NCBI GenBank assembly: GCA_025201705.1
Contig: MU617378.1
Location: 1 to 14,451 of the forward strand
Source: Dissophora ornata
Taxonomy: Eukaryota > Mortierellomycota > Mortierellomycetes > Mortierellales > Mortierellaceae
Direction of reading: 5' to 3'
DNA: 14,451 bases
Below are positions 1 through 8,307 of this stretch, piece by piece. Numbering within the stretch: position 1 is the first letter of the stretch; each line of letters opens with the position of its first letter. The position numbers and the translations under genes are program-made. The notes under the pieces are model-generated. The model did no database searches. It saw nothing but the letters and a program-made list of their open reading frames with translations, and was not told the DNA's origin.

Positions 1-1331
1 GAGCACGCGGACATTGCATTGAGCATTGCGTGTACAGTGCTGTACCTTTGGACATGCTTTGAGCTCAGAAAAAGAGAAAAAATAAAGTCTACGGTCGAAA
101 TAGACACAAAGAGCTGTTTTGTAGATCAGAAAAAGGGGGAGGCTTTGGAAATAGTATTCACCACTTATACCGCAAGCCATTTTCTAGACCCCCGAGCAGG
201 AAGGGGCGCTTGCCTAAGAGCATACGTCGTATTCACTGAAAACATTGGGGTGGTGCTAGGCGGTCAACTAGGGCGTTAGCCTGACAAAACAGAACTCATT
301 TCCCAATTTACGTTGCGCCAACAACCTCGACGGGAGCTGGTATTACTTACTTACAGCGTGGAAACCATTTCTCGCCGAAAACCTATATCGAAATAATGTG
401 CCTGCCGAAGAAACACGGCGGACAGAAAGACACATGCCGTTGCCTTTGTATTCATTTGTTGGAGAGAGAGCGGAGCGTGCGCTGTAGTCAGTGTCAAAAG
501 CCTGCTTTCTTGGACAAGTTTAGCCATTTTTCATCTGCACTGTGGCTGTCGCATTTCCGGATTCTGCGGATCACTTGCTCCGGCCATGCTCACATTACCA
601 ATCAGTCGACTACAGCAGAGCCCTATTTACTTACACGGCCCTTCCACAGCGTCTATTGCCCATGTCACTGTGCGCACTATCCACGCATCCGTATCTGATA
701 CTGTCAGGGTCCTGCTTCTTCTTGTCGCGGAGAAAACTCTCTTGTAGCGACAGGCCATGTTGTATCCTTTTACTGCAACGCAGATATAGGCGAGCTGCAA
801 AAAGAAGAGCATGAAGTTCCTTTCCTCTCTGGATAAGCGAAAACCTAGGTCGTTGCGACGTTAGAGTGTCTGCGCTTAGGGACACCGGGATACATGAAAA
901 CATATACTTTTAAGGTGTGTAGCAGAATGACGATATTATGCTCTACATTCTGCGATGTCTGATGGTCATAGCAAACACAGTGAGGGTGCTTCATATGAGA
1001 CCTGAAAGACCTGCAAGACCTACGCCGGTGGTTAGCGCAGCCAAAAGCCAGCAACTCGGGTCCCTCGGCTGAATTAAAGCATTTGCCAAGTCAATGGAAC
1101 GGGAGGAATCGTTGATCTGTATTCAGCAGAGTTGTTTTGGACCAACAATCAGCAATACAGCACTGCTCTGATCAAACACAAGCAAGGGCGAATTGGACTA
1201 TGCAATTATGCATGCCCTTGCATCTAACATAGGAAAACCAAGGTAAAAAGCTATTATTGCCAGTTCATTGCGCTCGGCGTAATTCTAACTAGGGTTTGCA
1301 TATTACAGTTGAAAAAGCATGTCTGCGAAGG
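1..1331. other. Decayed sequence of unknown origin (D1)
   Basis: No gene recognised. Short open frames occur on both strands (19-279 plus; 627-903 minus in two frames), but differences from the D2 copy change the amino acid in nearly every case whichever frame is used, and indels break the frames. This looks like non-coding or dead DNA downstream of P1. Confidence 0.6.
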
Positions 1332-2780
1332 TCATTTGGTGACCCTTCTTTTGCCCTCCTGCGGCAGCACCTCTCTAGTGCCTCGATTCTTGATCAGAGG
1401 CAATTCGGCAATCTGCGGATGGCACTCGGTCCTCTTTGCAAAATTCTTCTTCTTCAGTCAGTCCGGGATGTAATTGAGCATGATATATCCGAAAACATAC
1501 TTTGTCCATGTCTAGACTAAAGAGAACCACTATCTTATCAATGCGATGCCTATGATTGTTTAAAAAAAGGGGGTTCTAAGTAACTTGAGCCAATCGTTGC
1601 CTGGCCCGATGTGAGCTTGCCCATGATACCGCTGCACAGTAACTGATGTGCGTAGAATTCTTCAAATGCTGCAGTGATGCTCTTGGGACTGGAATTGCGT
1701 ATGCTGAAGAGGTAATTGGCAAAGCACTACAGCACTACAGCACCCTGCATTGCGTTCACGACTCCCATCAGAGGTACAGAGCATGCGATTAATCATTGAT
1801 CGACCATGGCAGTACCATGTATTATGTTGACAGTGCTCGATCGCGTAATTATGTCCAAACATTGATCGCCCGAAGGAAGAATTTGTAGAAGATGCAGCAA
1901 GACCAAGAGAAGGCGTAAAAAAAGATATATTATCTAAGCGAAAGAGAGCATGCAGCCAAAAGGATGAATTGAACGTCGTTGTGTTTTTACTTTGTGGCAC
2001 GCGTGAGGAAATGAATTAGCACAACCGAAAGAGCGTCGACGAACAGATAGTTGAAAAAATAAGTCTTCAATGCCACAGACCATTCAACTGCGCCAGCTTG
2101 CCATCATCTATGAGAGCTGTGCAGTCATGACGCCATGTCTTGAGCAACTTCTCTTCAATAAACACCTTCGAGATCAAGTCCTTTGGTGTGGCTTCAATGA
2201 TATCGCCCATCTTGCCTTCCAAAGGGCACGGCTTGTCCTCGGATTCCTTAACCATAGCCTCATTCGCTTCAGGTCCCCATTCCGAGTTAAGGAAATGCTG
2301 GGTCCTGACCTTCTCCTCCGAGAGCTTATCTGTTTCTTTGTGACGCTAAACGTGAGCCACTATTAGACAGACAGAGACGAGGGAAATGTCGGGGGGGAGT
2401 ATTTAGAGCTATGAAAAAATGGCATTTAGCATATCGAAAATTCTTCCACGAGACTTCTAACTGAGAGCATCCCTACTTACGCCGTGATTGCCTCCTTTGA
2501 GTACTTCAGCAAAGTGCGAAATTTCGCCATGAAACTAGGGATACTTTTTCAGGATTCTTTGGTTGCGGTACACCGACCATACTGACATAGCCAATCGACA
2601 TGCTTTCCAGGTCCTCTTTCGGAAGAAGATTCTTTTCATTCAATTGCTTTTAAAGTCTCCAGCGGACGCCGCAGTCGGCACCATTGGCTCCGGTCAGGAT
2701 GTTACCTTGATATGCTGTATTATTCGAGCATGTAATGTGAACTTTCCCCTCTTTTTCCTCCGTGCGGAGGACTGCTCTGC
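1332..2780 (-). pseudogene. P1, 3' part (exons 3-8) of a broken FAD monooxygenase, in D1
   Basis: Recognisable exons: partial exon 3 (~2780-2481), exon 4 (2359-2102), micro-exon 5 (2001-1991), exon 6 (1882-1861), exon 7 (1762-1601), exon 8 (1511-1332). Exon 4 retains KMGDIIEATPKDLISKVFIE. Exon 8 reads TWTKYVFGYIMLNYIPD, then TGA (1458-1460) in place of Trp, then LKKKNFAKRTE and a family-like C-terminus ending KRRVTK-stop. Other lesions: DG motif GANGAD (Asp to Asn); stops at 2650-2652 and 2535-2537; a frameshift near EKYP; the GD motif changed to LIDDG with a GC donor; acceptors of exons 5 and 6 lost; exon 7 donor GC; an 8-bp tandem duplication (1723-1738) and a ~20-bp loss in exon 7. The 5' part of exon 3 is missing where the trehalose fragment begins. 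Confidence 0.88.
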
Positions 2781-3952
2781 CCCACTTCGGAGTAGAATAG
2801 GGTCTAGGGTCAAGTCTAGGACGCGGTCGTCAGGATCAACTCCAGGTTCAGCGATTTGACTTACCACACCACCGTCTTTTTGTGTCAGGACATCACCTTC
2901 AGTCAGTATCTCGGACTTCTTACAGCCGCCGATTTGTGTTCGGAGCGATGGAATGGACCTTACATCGCACGAGTACGTCGTTTGTCAGGAAGAGACAAAA
3001 AACTCTTTTGTACTGAGCAAGGTAGGTCGTAATCTATACTTGATGCACATGCATATGATATGTTGGCTTTTACAGTAATACGCTAATATTTTACCATGTA
3101 GTTTGCTGGAACGTATGGAAGTTCGGGTGCATGCTTGAGAGTCAACCCTTGGAAATTTACGAGGTAACTGACGCTATCCACGAAGGTTTTGTGATGGCGG
3201 ACGACGAGAAGACCATATGTAGGACCGATCTGCGAAAGCATGTCTGCACCAACACGGCCCAGTTCTTGGCAACCGATTTTATTTCTGAGCTTACTCAAGT
3301 GCATGGAGATTTCCAACGGCGTCGCTCGATCAACATTCCTCTCCCGAACATGCAAGTTGTCCTACCTGAAACTCGCGTGCGAAGCGAAGGCTATTCGTGG
3401 TGTGAACGTGCATGTGATACTTTTATGTAGCCACTCCTTTAGGGCAGCTCTAATCGATTCTTCTGAAATGGTGTCACTCTAGATTACGTTGGATTACGAT
3501 GGAACGAACACCGGTGTCTTATGAGCTACCATCATCTGTACGGTCGAAGGGCAAGACATCCAAGGAGGATATGATGAAGGTCATTAGCCATATCGCCAGC
3601 GATCCCAGAAACATTGTATATAATATGAGCGGGAGAGCCTGGATTAAGTCTTTCGTGGCATTAAGAATATGATACCTCGCGATGCCAGCAAAGCTCACAC
3701 GACAAAGACGATTGTTGAAAGTCTCCGCCTGCAGCCTGGGGTAGACCCGATAGACTTTGTTTACTGCATTGGTGATGACTGCTCTGACGAAGACATGATT
3801 ACATATTGTAATGACTTGAACATCGAAAATGAGCACCAGATTGTGACCTGCACAGTCGAGCTAAAGATCTCCTAGGCGCGTTGGTCCGTTCCTGGAATGC
3901 CAACAATGTTGCAGGGTTGCAAGGTATTCAGGTGATGGCCGCGCAAGAGTAA
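2781..3952 (+). pseudogene. Trehalose-6-phosphate synthase/phosphatase fragment, D1 copy
   Basis: This is a partial copy of a two-domain trehalose gene: end of the GT20 synthase-like domain, then a HAD-type trehalose-6-phosphatase domain, of the kind that dephosphorylates trehalose-6-phosphate. The start reads (with lesions) INSRF and then DITFSQYL. The GT20 RDGM element is disrupted here. An intron is retained (3022-3101, GTAGGT to CATGTAG). Exon 3102 onward gives FAGTYGSSGACL and then the EVTDAIHEGFVMADDEKT region, followed by TNTAQFLATDFISELTQVHG. HAD motif I appears as LDYDGT near 3490. Segment 3669-3875 carries the late HAD motif CIGDDCSDEDM. TAG at 3873-3875 cuts the C-terminal tail. 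About 100 residues of the phosphatase core between SGR and FRGIKN seem absent, and frameshifts flank motif I. It lacks most of the synthase domain and cannot make an enzyme. Confidence 0.85.
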
Positions 3953-4858
3953 CCCGAATATTGAACACACCTCAATTAACACGTTAACACGAAATACACA
4001 AAGAAATTGCGACAGCGTAACCGCACCGCTGTTGATATTGTATCATGTTCACATCAATGCCCACCTTTAGGATTACTGAAAATGGAACGAGTTGATAGCC
4101 GCCAGGTGCCAAAAACCCACAATCTGATTTACATAAAGCCCCCAGAGATACAATTATGTGCTGTGGCAATGCGAAATATATCGAAATATATAGTAATGTT
4201 GAACGGCGCTTGCAAGGATGTTCAGTCTTGCGAGAAGACCACTCGACGTCGGATTTTGTCTTGTGGTTTGTCAATAATAGTGAGATTGCGAATCTCACAC
4301 CCGCAACGGTCTAAATTTTAAGAGCTGCGTGGCAACTCTGCTGCTAGCCCAAGATTGATCAGAATTTGATGAGGGACCGAGATGAGGGCATCTATGCCTT
4401 GTGCTCGGTATGCATAATGTTATGAATCCGGCCCTGTCGATCCTCCGGTGAAGATACCTCTCCTAGTGGCGAAGGAAAGAAGGTCGGCAAATAGGATTGG
4501 TTAAATTTCGCGTAGATGGTAAGGCATGCCTGTGATTCGTTTTGAAATGCGACACAAGCGCGTTTTTTTTAGAATGATCTGTGTATTGCAATAGGGTTGC
4601 CGTGGGGGCAATGGCTAATTCACTTGGGTCAACACCATCAATAAAGAGAGGTATGCAGAATCAACATGGGTTGTTTTCCTTGCGATATACAATAGCAGCT
4701 ATTGGTATAGGAATTGATAGACTTCTTTGAGATGTTGCCGCATTATTATAGACATTGTTGCGTGAAGAGACAGTTTAAATGCCACGATTTCATTTAATGT
4801 GGTATGAAAATGTCGATCTTTTTGTGGGGCTCAAACTTTAATTCAGGTAAACAAATTA
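3953..4858. other. Right tail of D1, counterpart of 12507-13418
   Basis: Same content as the D2 tail with point changes. The KYIEIYSNVERRL frame is at ~4165-4300 and the IDQNLMRDRDEGIYALCS frame at ~4350-4410, here preceded by TAG. No gene is called. Confidence 0.3.
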
Positions 4859-5199
4859 AAGGTCCAAAGGGCAGAGAGAGATACCCTCAAACTCTTACAG
4901 AAGACCCAATTGCTCGAAAACTGGAAGGATGGTTGGTCCCAGAGTCATGACCGACCCTATTATTTAGTGACATTAACAAATTGTCACACTCGTTATTTTC
5001 CGCAATAAAAGAAATGTACATTTCTATGCATGGGAGGAGTTGGCGATAAACCACTTCTTTTTATCATACCAAGAGCGCGCGCTCAGTGGAACGGGATGTT
5101 GATGCGCTCAAACAGAACACCAAGCATAAGGCCTCCGAGGCAAGCACCGATGATCATCGCAGTCGGCTGTGAGCTTCCCTCAGTATGTTGGGCAGAAAT
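4859..5199 (-). pseudogene. P1, 5' part (exons 1-2) of a broken FAD monooxygenase
   Basis: Exon 1 (5199-5070) reads SAQHTEGSSQPT, then MIIGACLGGLMLGVLFERIN, the FAD fold with GACLGG for the usual GAGLGG. The likely start codon is ATT (5199-5197) where ATG is expected. After INIPFH, the bases coding the usual hydrophobic pair before ERA are missing and a TGA (5083-5085) falls in frame; the simplest reading is a 5-nt deletion. The exon ends G|GTATGA in phase 1, as in gene A. Exon 2 starts at 4956 after AATAG and reads GSVMTLGPTILPVFEQLGLL, then TAA (4895-4897) where Glu is usual. Similarity stops at 4861, at the edge of repeat block D1. At least three independent lesions make this a pseudogene. 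Confidence 0.85.
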
Positions 5200-5503
5200 G
5201 TTTGTTAGTTGATTTTTGGAATATTTTTCTTCGGTTTCGAAGGAAATGGATAGATTGCGAAATAGGACACAGAAAGAGATTGAATCTAATAGAGCGTAAA
5301 TGAGAGATGGTCTACATTCTGGCAGATGAGGTACTTTCATTCCGTTCCTTTCTCCCAGAGCAGGGGGGGAACTATAGCCTGCATGCAAGGCATATTGAAC
5401 TTTGAAAAGGAAGTCCAAGATAATACATGCAGACAGAAGAGTATGTGTTTATTTTTCCGAGACTGGCTTGAACAAAGATGCCTACTTTGTACGCAGCCTT
5501 ACT
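5200..5503. other. Spacer between remnant R and P1
   Basis: This is the presumed former promoter of P1 and 3' flank of R. It contains the AATAAA-like hexamer at 5448-5453 (minus strand). No coding signal was seen. Confidence 0.4.
5448..5453 (-). promoter_or_regulatory. AATAAA poly(A)-like hexamer
   Basis: An AATAAA lies on the minus strand about 50 nt past the stop of remnant R exon 8 (and about 440 nt past the gene A stop). It fits a polyadenylation signal for the lost copy or for a long gene A transcript. Fungal signals are loose, so this is weak. Confidence 0.3.
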
Positions 5504-5883
5504 CTACGCCTGTTGTTCCATCACCTTCCTCTCGCCAGTCTGCGGCTGCACACGCACCGTGCCGCGGTTCTCCGCCAACGGCAACCATGCAATCTGAGGA
5601 CGATATGATATAGTGGTTGCAAAGCTCATTTGGTGAACCCAGTTGGGCAAATAGCTCAGGAGAACACTGCGAATCACTTTGGTCAACCATGACTGGTAAC
5701 CATTTATAGTTTTCAATGTAGACAAAGGGGTCAGATTCGAAAGAACAATGGTGCCACGATGTCAGGCGATATTATCTTTCATCAGTTTCTCACCTAGCCA
5801 AAACAGGTCTGGGTCATTTTGCTGCTGTTCTTGAATTGATCGAACGAGTACTGGTAACGCTGGCTGTAGAAGTCCTCAAAGGC
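5504..5883 (-). pseudogene. Monooxygenase remnant R (part of exon 7 plus exon 8)
   Basis: Nine bases after the gene A stop codon, similarity to the family restarts in the middle of exon 7. Segment 5883-5794 reads AFEDFYSQRY through MTQTCFG, matching gene A from AFEEYYKQRF to SRTCSGQ. The expected Gln before the donor is TAG (5794-5796), followed by GTGAGA. The last exon runs 5692-5504 from acceptor TTACCAG, in phase 0. It encodes 62 residues including LPNWVHQMSF and PQIAWLPLAENRGT, and ends in TAG. Exons 1-6 and the start of exon 7 are absent between here and gene A, so this is the tail of a lost tandem copy. Exon 8 itself has no lesion and is phase-compatible with gene A exon 7, so use as an alternative last exon cannot be excluded. 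Confidence 0.8.
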
Positions 5884-5892
5884 TCTATGAAA

Positions 5893-8024
5893 TTAGACCG
5901 CAAGTGTCTGAGCTTGGGCTTTGGCTCGTGCCTTCATGAGCTCTTCGCTGAGAGGTCTCCTGACACCCTCTTGTGGCTGCACACGCATAGTGCCGCGGTT
6001 TTCTGCCAAGGGCAGCCATGCGATCTGGGGGCGGTGCTCGAATGTCTTGTTGAAGCTGATCTGATGCACCCAGTTGGGCACGTAGTTCAACATCATATTC
6101 CGGAGTACTCGATCTTTCCATGTCTAAATATGTTTTATGAAATAAAAGCAGTAAGCAGAGATTGTTAATAGCGTGTTTTCGCTTCGCACTGCGAAGAGCT
6201 CGCTTGCACGCTTTCGATTTGTTTTACCTGACCGCTGCAAGTTCGGGACATGCTACTGCTGCGCTCAAACTGGACCTCAGCACGACGGAACCGCTGCTTG
6301 TAGTACTCTTCGAATGCAGCTGTGATGCTCTGTTGGCTCGAGTCCGCCATGTTGTAGAAGCAGTTCGCAAGCACAATTGAGTCATGCATGGCATTTACCG
6401 CTCCTATGGCAATGCAAAATAAGAGAGGAGGGGCGGAATTGCGATAATTAATATTGGAATGCTGTGTGCGAAACGGAAAAGGAAACCGTTAGCCCACATT
6501 CAGGTCCTCACCTTGGCCAGCTCCAGGAAGCATCTAAATGAAGCAATTATAATATGCGAGAGTAAGAACGTTAGTATTTATGAAACACAAAGTGTGCTGC
6601 CACTGACGAGACCACACGTTGCAGCCGTATTTACCTTATGGCAGGCTACACACAAAGCGAATGACAGTGAGAAATGATCAGTAAACGCGACCGACAGCAA
6701 AGAAGATCTGATTGATCAACATAAACACACATATAGAAAAAAGAGCAGCTAGCTTACCATCACCGAGGAGAACAGTGCGGCCATGGTACCACGTCTTGCA
6801 CAGCTTTTCCTCCAAGAATACCTTTGAGATCAGTTTCCTTGGTGTAGCGTCAAAGACGTCCCCCATCTTACCTCCCCAGGGACAGGGAAGGTCATAAAAC
6901 TCGTTAAGCATGGCCTCGTTTGATTCGGGTCCCCATTCCGAGTTTCGGAACTGCTGTTCCTTAGCATCGGACTCTGAGAGCTGTAGACTGAGCATAAAAC
7001 AGATCTGATTGTCTGGAACACTGAAAACACCCCACTATATTGTGTTGTAGTAGATATAGATAATGTCAAGATAGTTACAGAAGTGAAAAAGAGATTTCAC
7101 AGTTTCAATGGTCTTGGCGTTCACTTACACTGCGGCTGTCAGGTCCAAGGACTTGAGAAAAATACGAAACGCTATCCTTCAGCTGCGGGTACTTATCCGG
7201 GTTCGTAGGGTTTGCAACGCCAACCATACTCACATAGCCAATTGAGAGTTTGTCCAAATCCGTCTTGGGCAAAATACCTTGCTCGTTCATTCGCCTGAAT
7301 AGACTTTGACGAACGCCGCTGTAGGCACCATCTGCTCCTACGAGGATACTGCCCTCGTACCGGGTGTTGTCAGAGCACTGAATGATGACCCTGTTTTCCT
7401 TTTCCTCTGTACGGAGGACTTTCTTGCCCATGCTGATCTTTTGAGGTGGAACCTGCTTCAACATCAGCTCGTACAGCTTAGGTCGCGAAAAGAGAAGGTT
7501 CTCATATCCTGAACTGAAAGGAGAGAGCAAAAGCGGGTTCACTGATAAGTGACATTGCTTCGGACATAACAATGCTGTGATGTGTGTGTTTGGCGTAATA
7601 CAGGTGAAACCTACACGGCTTTGTGGTCGCTCAGATCGATGGAGCCTATCTTTTTCATGTTGCCGTCGTACATGTCGAGGGAACTGCAGGGTTTGGAAAT
7701 TTTCTCAACCTCATGCAACAGGCCCAGTTGCTCAAAAACAGGAAGGATATTGGGTCCCAGAGTCATGATAGACCCTAAATCACACGAGACAGTATCGCAG
7801 AGGAACCACGATTGCATGGATTGTTAAACGCGGGGAACGGGATGTGCGCTCTATCCGAAGGTGTAAACTGTGGTTCGGTTGAAAGCAGTTACGTTACCAA
7901 GAGCACGCAGCTCACTTGCGCGTTCAAAGACATGATAGGGAACGTCAATCTGCTCCAGCAGCAGGGCCAGCATTAAGCCCCCAAGTCCACCACCAACAAT
8001 CAACACGCAGGGGGCATCAGACAT
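5893..8024 (-). CDS. FAD-dependent monooxygenase, 8 exons, 462 aa (gene A)
   Basis: Predicted class A flavoprotein monooxygenase (FAD_binding_3 type), which would use FAD and NAD(P)H to hydroxylate an organic substrate; substrate unknown. Exons by phase and GT-AG sites: 8024-7898, 7774-7615, 7513-7129, 7034-6758, 6645-6635 (11 nt), 6533-6512 (22 nt), 6403-6228, 6123-5893. They join in frame into 463 codons including TAA. The N-terminus has the dinucleotide fold GGGLGG at residues 11-16 with the strand-2 acid at E34. The DG motif GADGAYSGVR spans 155-164. The GD motif GDACHKMLPGAGQG spans 315-328 and continues into a helix with D at the usual place (AMHDSIVLAN). No signal peptide or membrane segment is evident, so it is probably cytosolic. 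The ATG follows an A-rich leader (A12 then C). Length suits the family. It is the only lesion-free member of the local array. The splice model is deduced by homology and has not been tested with RNA. Confidence 0.88.
6512..6533 (-). other. Micro-exon 6 of gene A (22 nt)
   Basis: The segment begins ATGCTTCCTGGAGC and ends at CAAG; it lies between acceptor TTTAG and donor GTGAGG. It encodes Met-Leu-Pro-Gly-Ala-Gly-Gln and the first base of the next Gly. It joins in phase 1 to exon 7, which starts GA GCG GTA. Decayed counterparts occur in P2 (10423-10402, with CAA changed to TAA and the donor lost) and P1 (1882-1861, with acceptor AG changed to AA). Confidence 0.8.
6635..6645 (-). other. Micro-exon 5 of gene A (11 nt)
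   Basis: After the exon 4 donor (GAT G|GTAAGC), the next segment that restores the family motif is CCTGCCATAAG, flanked by TGTAG on the acceptor side and GTAAAT on the donor side. With the split codon it gives Ala-Cys-His-Lys of the GD motif and returns the frame to phase 0. The same 11-nt element stands at the matching place in P2 (10541-10531, acceptor CAG intact) and in P1 (2001-1991, acceptor lost), which supports it as a real exon. Confidence 0.8.
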
Positions 8025-8307
8025 GTTTTTTTTTTTTAAATTAATTTTTTAAGAGGAATAAAAAGGGAGAGGATCTGTGGAGAAAGAGGAATGAGAGGGA
8101 GAGATGGGGGGAGAGGGAGGGAGGTTGATGAGCAAACAGGAGAAAGAGAAAATGAGATGAGATGGTGAATTACGAATGAAGAGCACATGAAACGATGCTT
8201 GCGATCTGGGACCCTTCTTACTCTTCGTCCTCGTTCGACTTATTCCTCTCGGGACTTAGTAAGGAGTAAGGACCACCCATACACAACAAACAACTCACTG
8301 ATCTCAA
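8025..8307 (-). promoter_or_regulatory. Upstream region of gene A
   Basis: This is the whole 283-bp space between the gene A ATG and the edge of repeat block D2. On the coding strand it ends in A12-C-ATG. Further up is a CT-rich stretch of roughly 90 nt (8050-8145, GA-rich on the plus strand), a composition common in fungal promoters. No convincing TATA box was picked out. If gene A is expressed, its promoter is either within this interval or inside the repeated block. Assignment as a promoter is inference from position and composition. Confidence 0.45.
8097..8121 (+). other. G-quadruplex-capable purine tract
   Basis: Four runs of at least three G occur within 25 nt (8097-8099, 8106-8111, 8115-8117, 8119-8121) in an almost pure purine stretch. 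This is compatible with a G-quadruplex or triplex on the non-coding strand of the gene A upstream region. Only the sequence pattern is seen; there is no structural evidence. Confidence 0.4.

Larger units (their letters stand above)
1..4858. repeat. Direct repeat block, copy D1 (left end at or beyond the window)
   Basis: Position 1 aligns with 8308 and position 4858 with 13418, in the same order and orientation throughout. In the stretch 3660-3960 against 12230-12515 I counted by eye 11 substitutions (9 transitions, 2 transversions) and one small indel. Larger indels separate the copies: D1 lacks about 100 bp at ~228 and about 70 bp at ~332, and has about 20 extra bases near 4543. No terminal inverted repeats or target duplication were seen at the right end (ACAAATTA shared, then divergence). 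Confidence 0.93.

Noticed and set aside
3984..4298. 104-codon minus-strand frame, also at 12538-12870
   Set aside because: Opposite strand to the more protein-like frames in the same place, no motif, and it continues to the trehalose stop region without splice logic.
7575..7590. Short TGTG run as a regulatory repeat
   Set aside because: Only a few units, inside intron 2 of gene A; nothing beyond chance is supported.
5893..8024. Gene A as several separate short minus-strand genes
   Set aside because: The pieces join in frame at GT-AG sites in the order of the FAD monooxygenase family, with matching phases at all seven introns.
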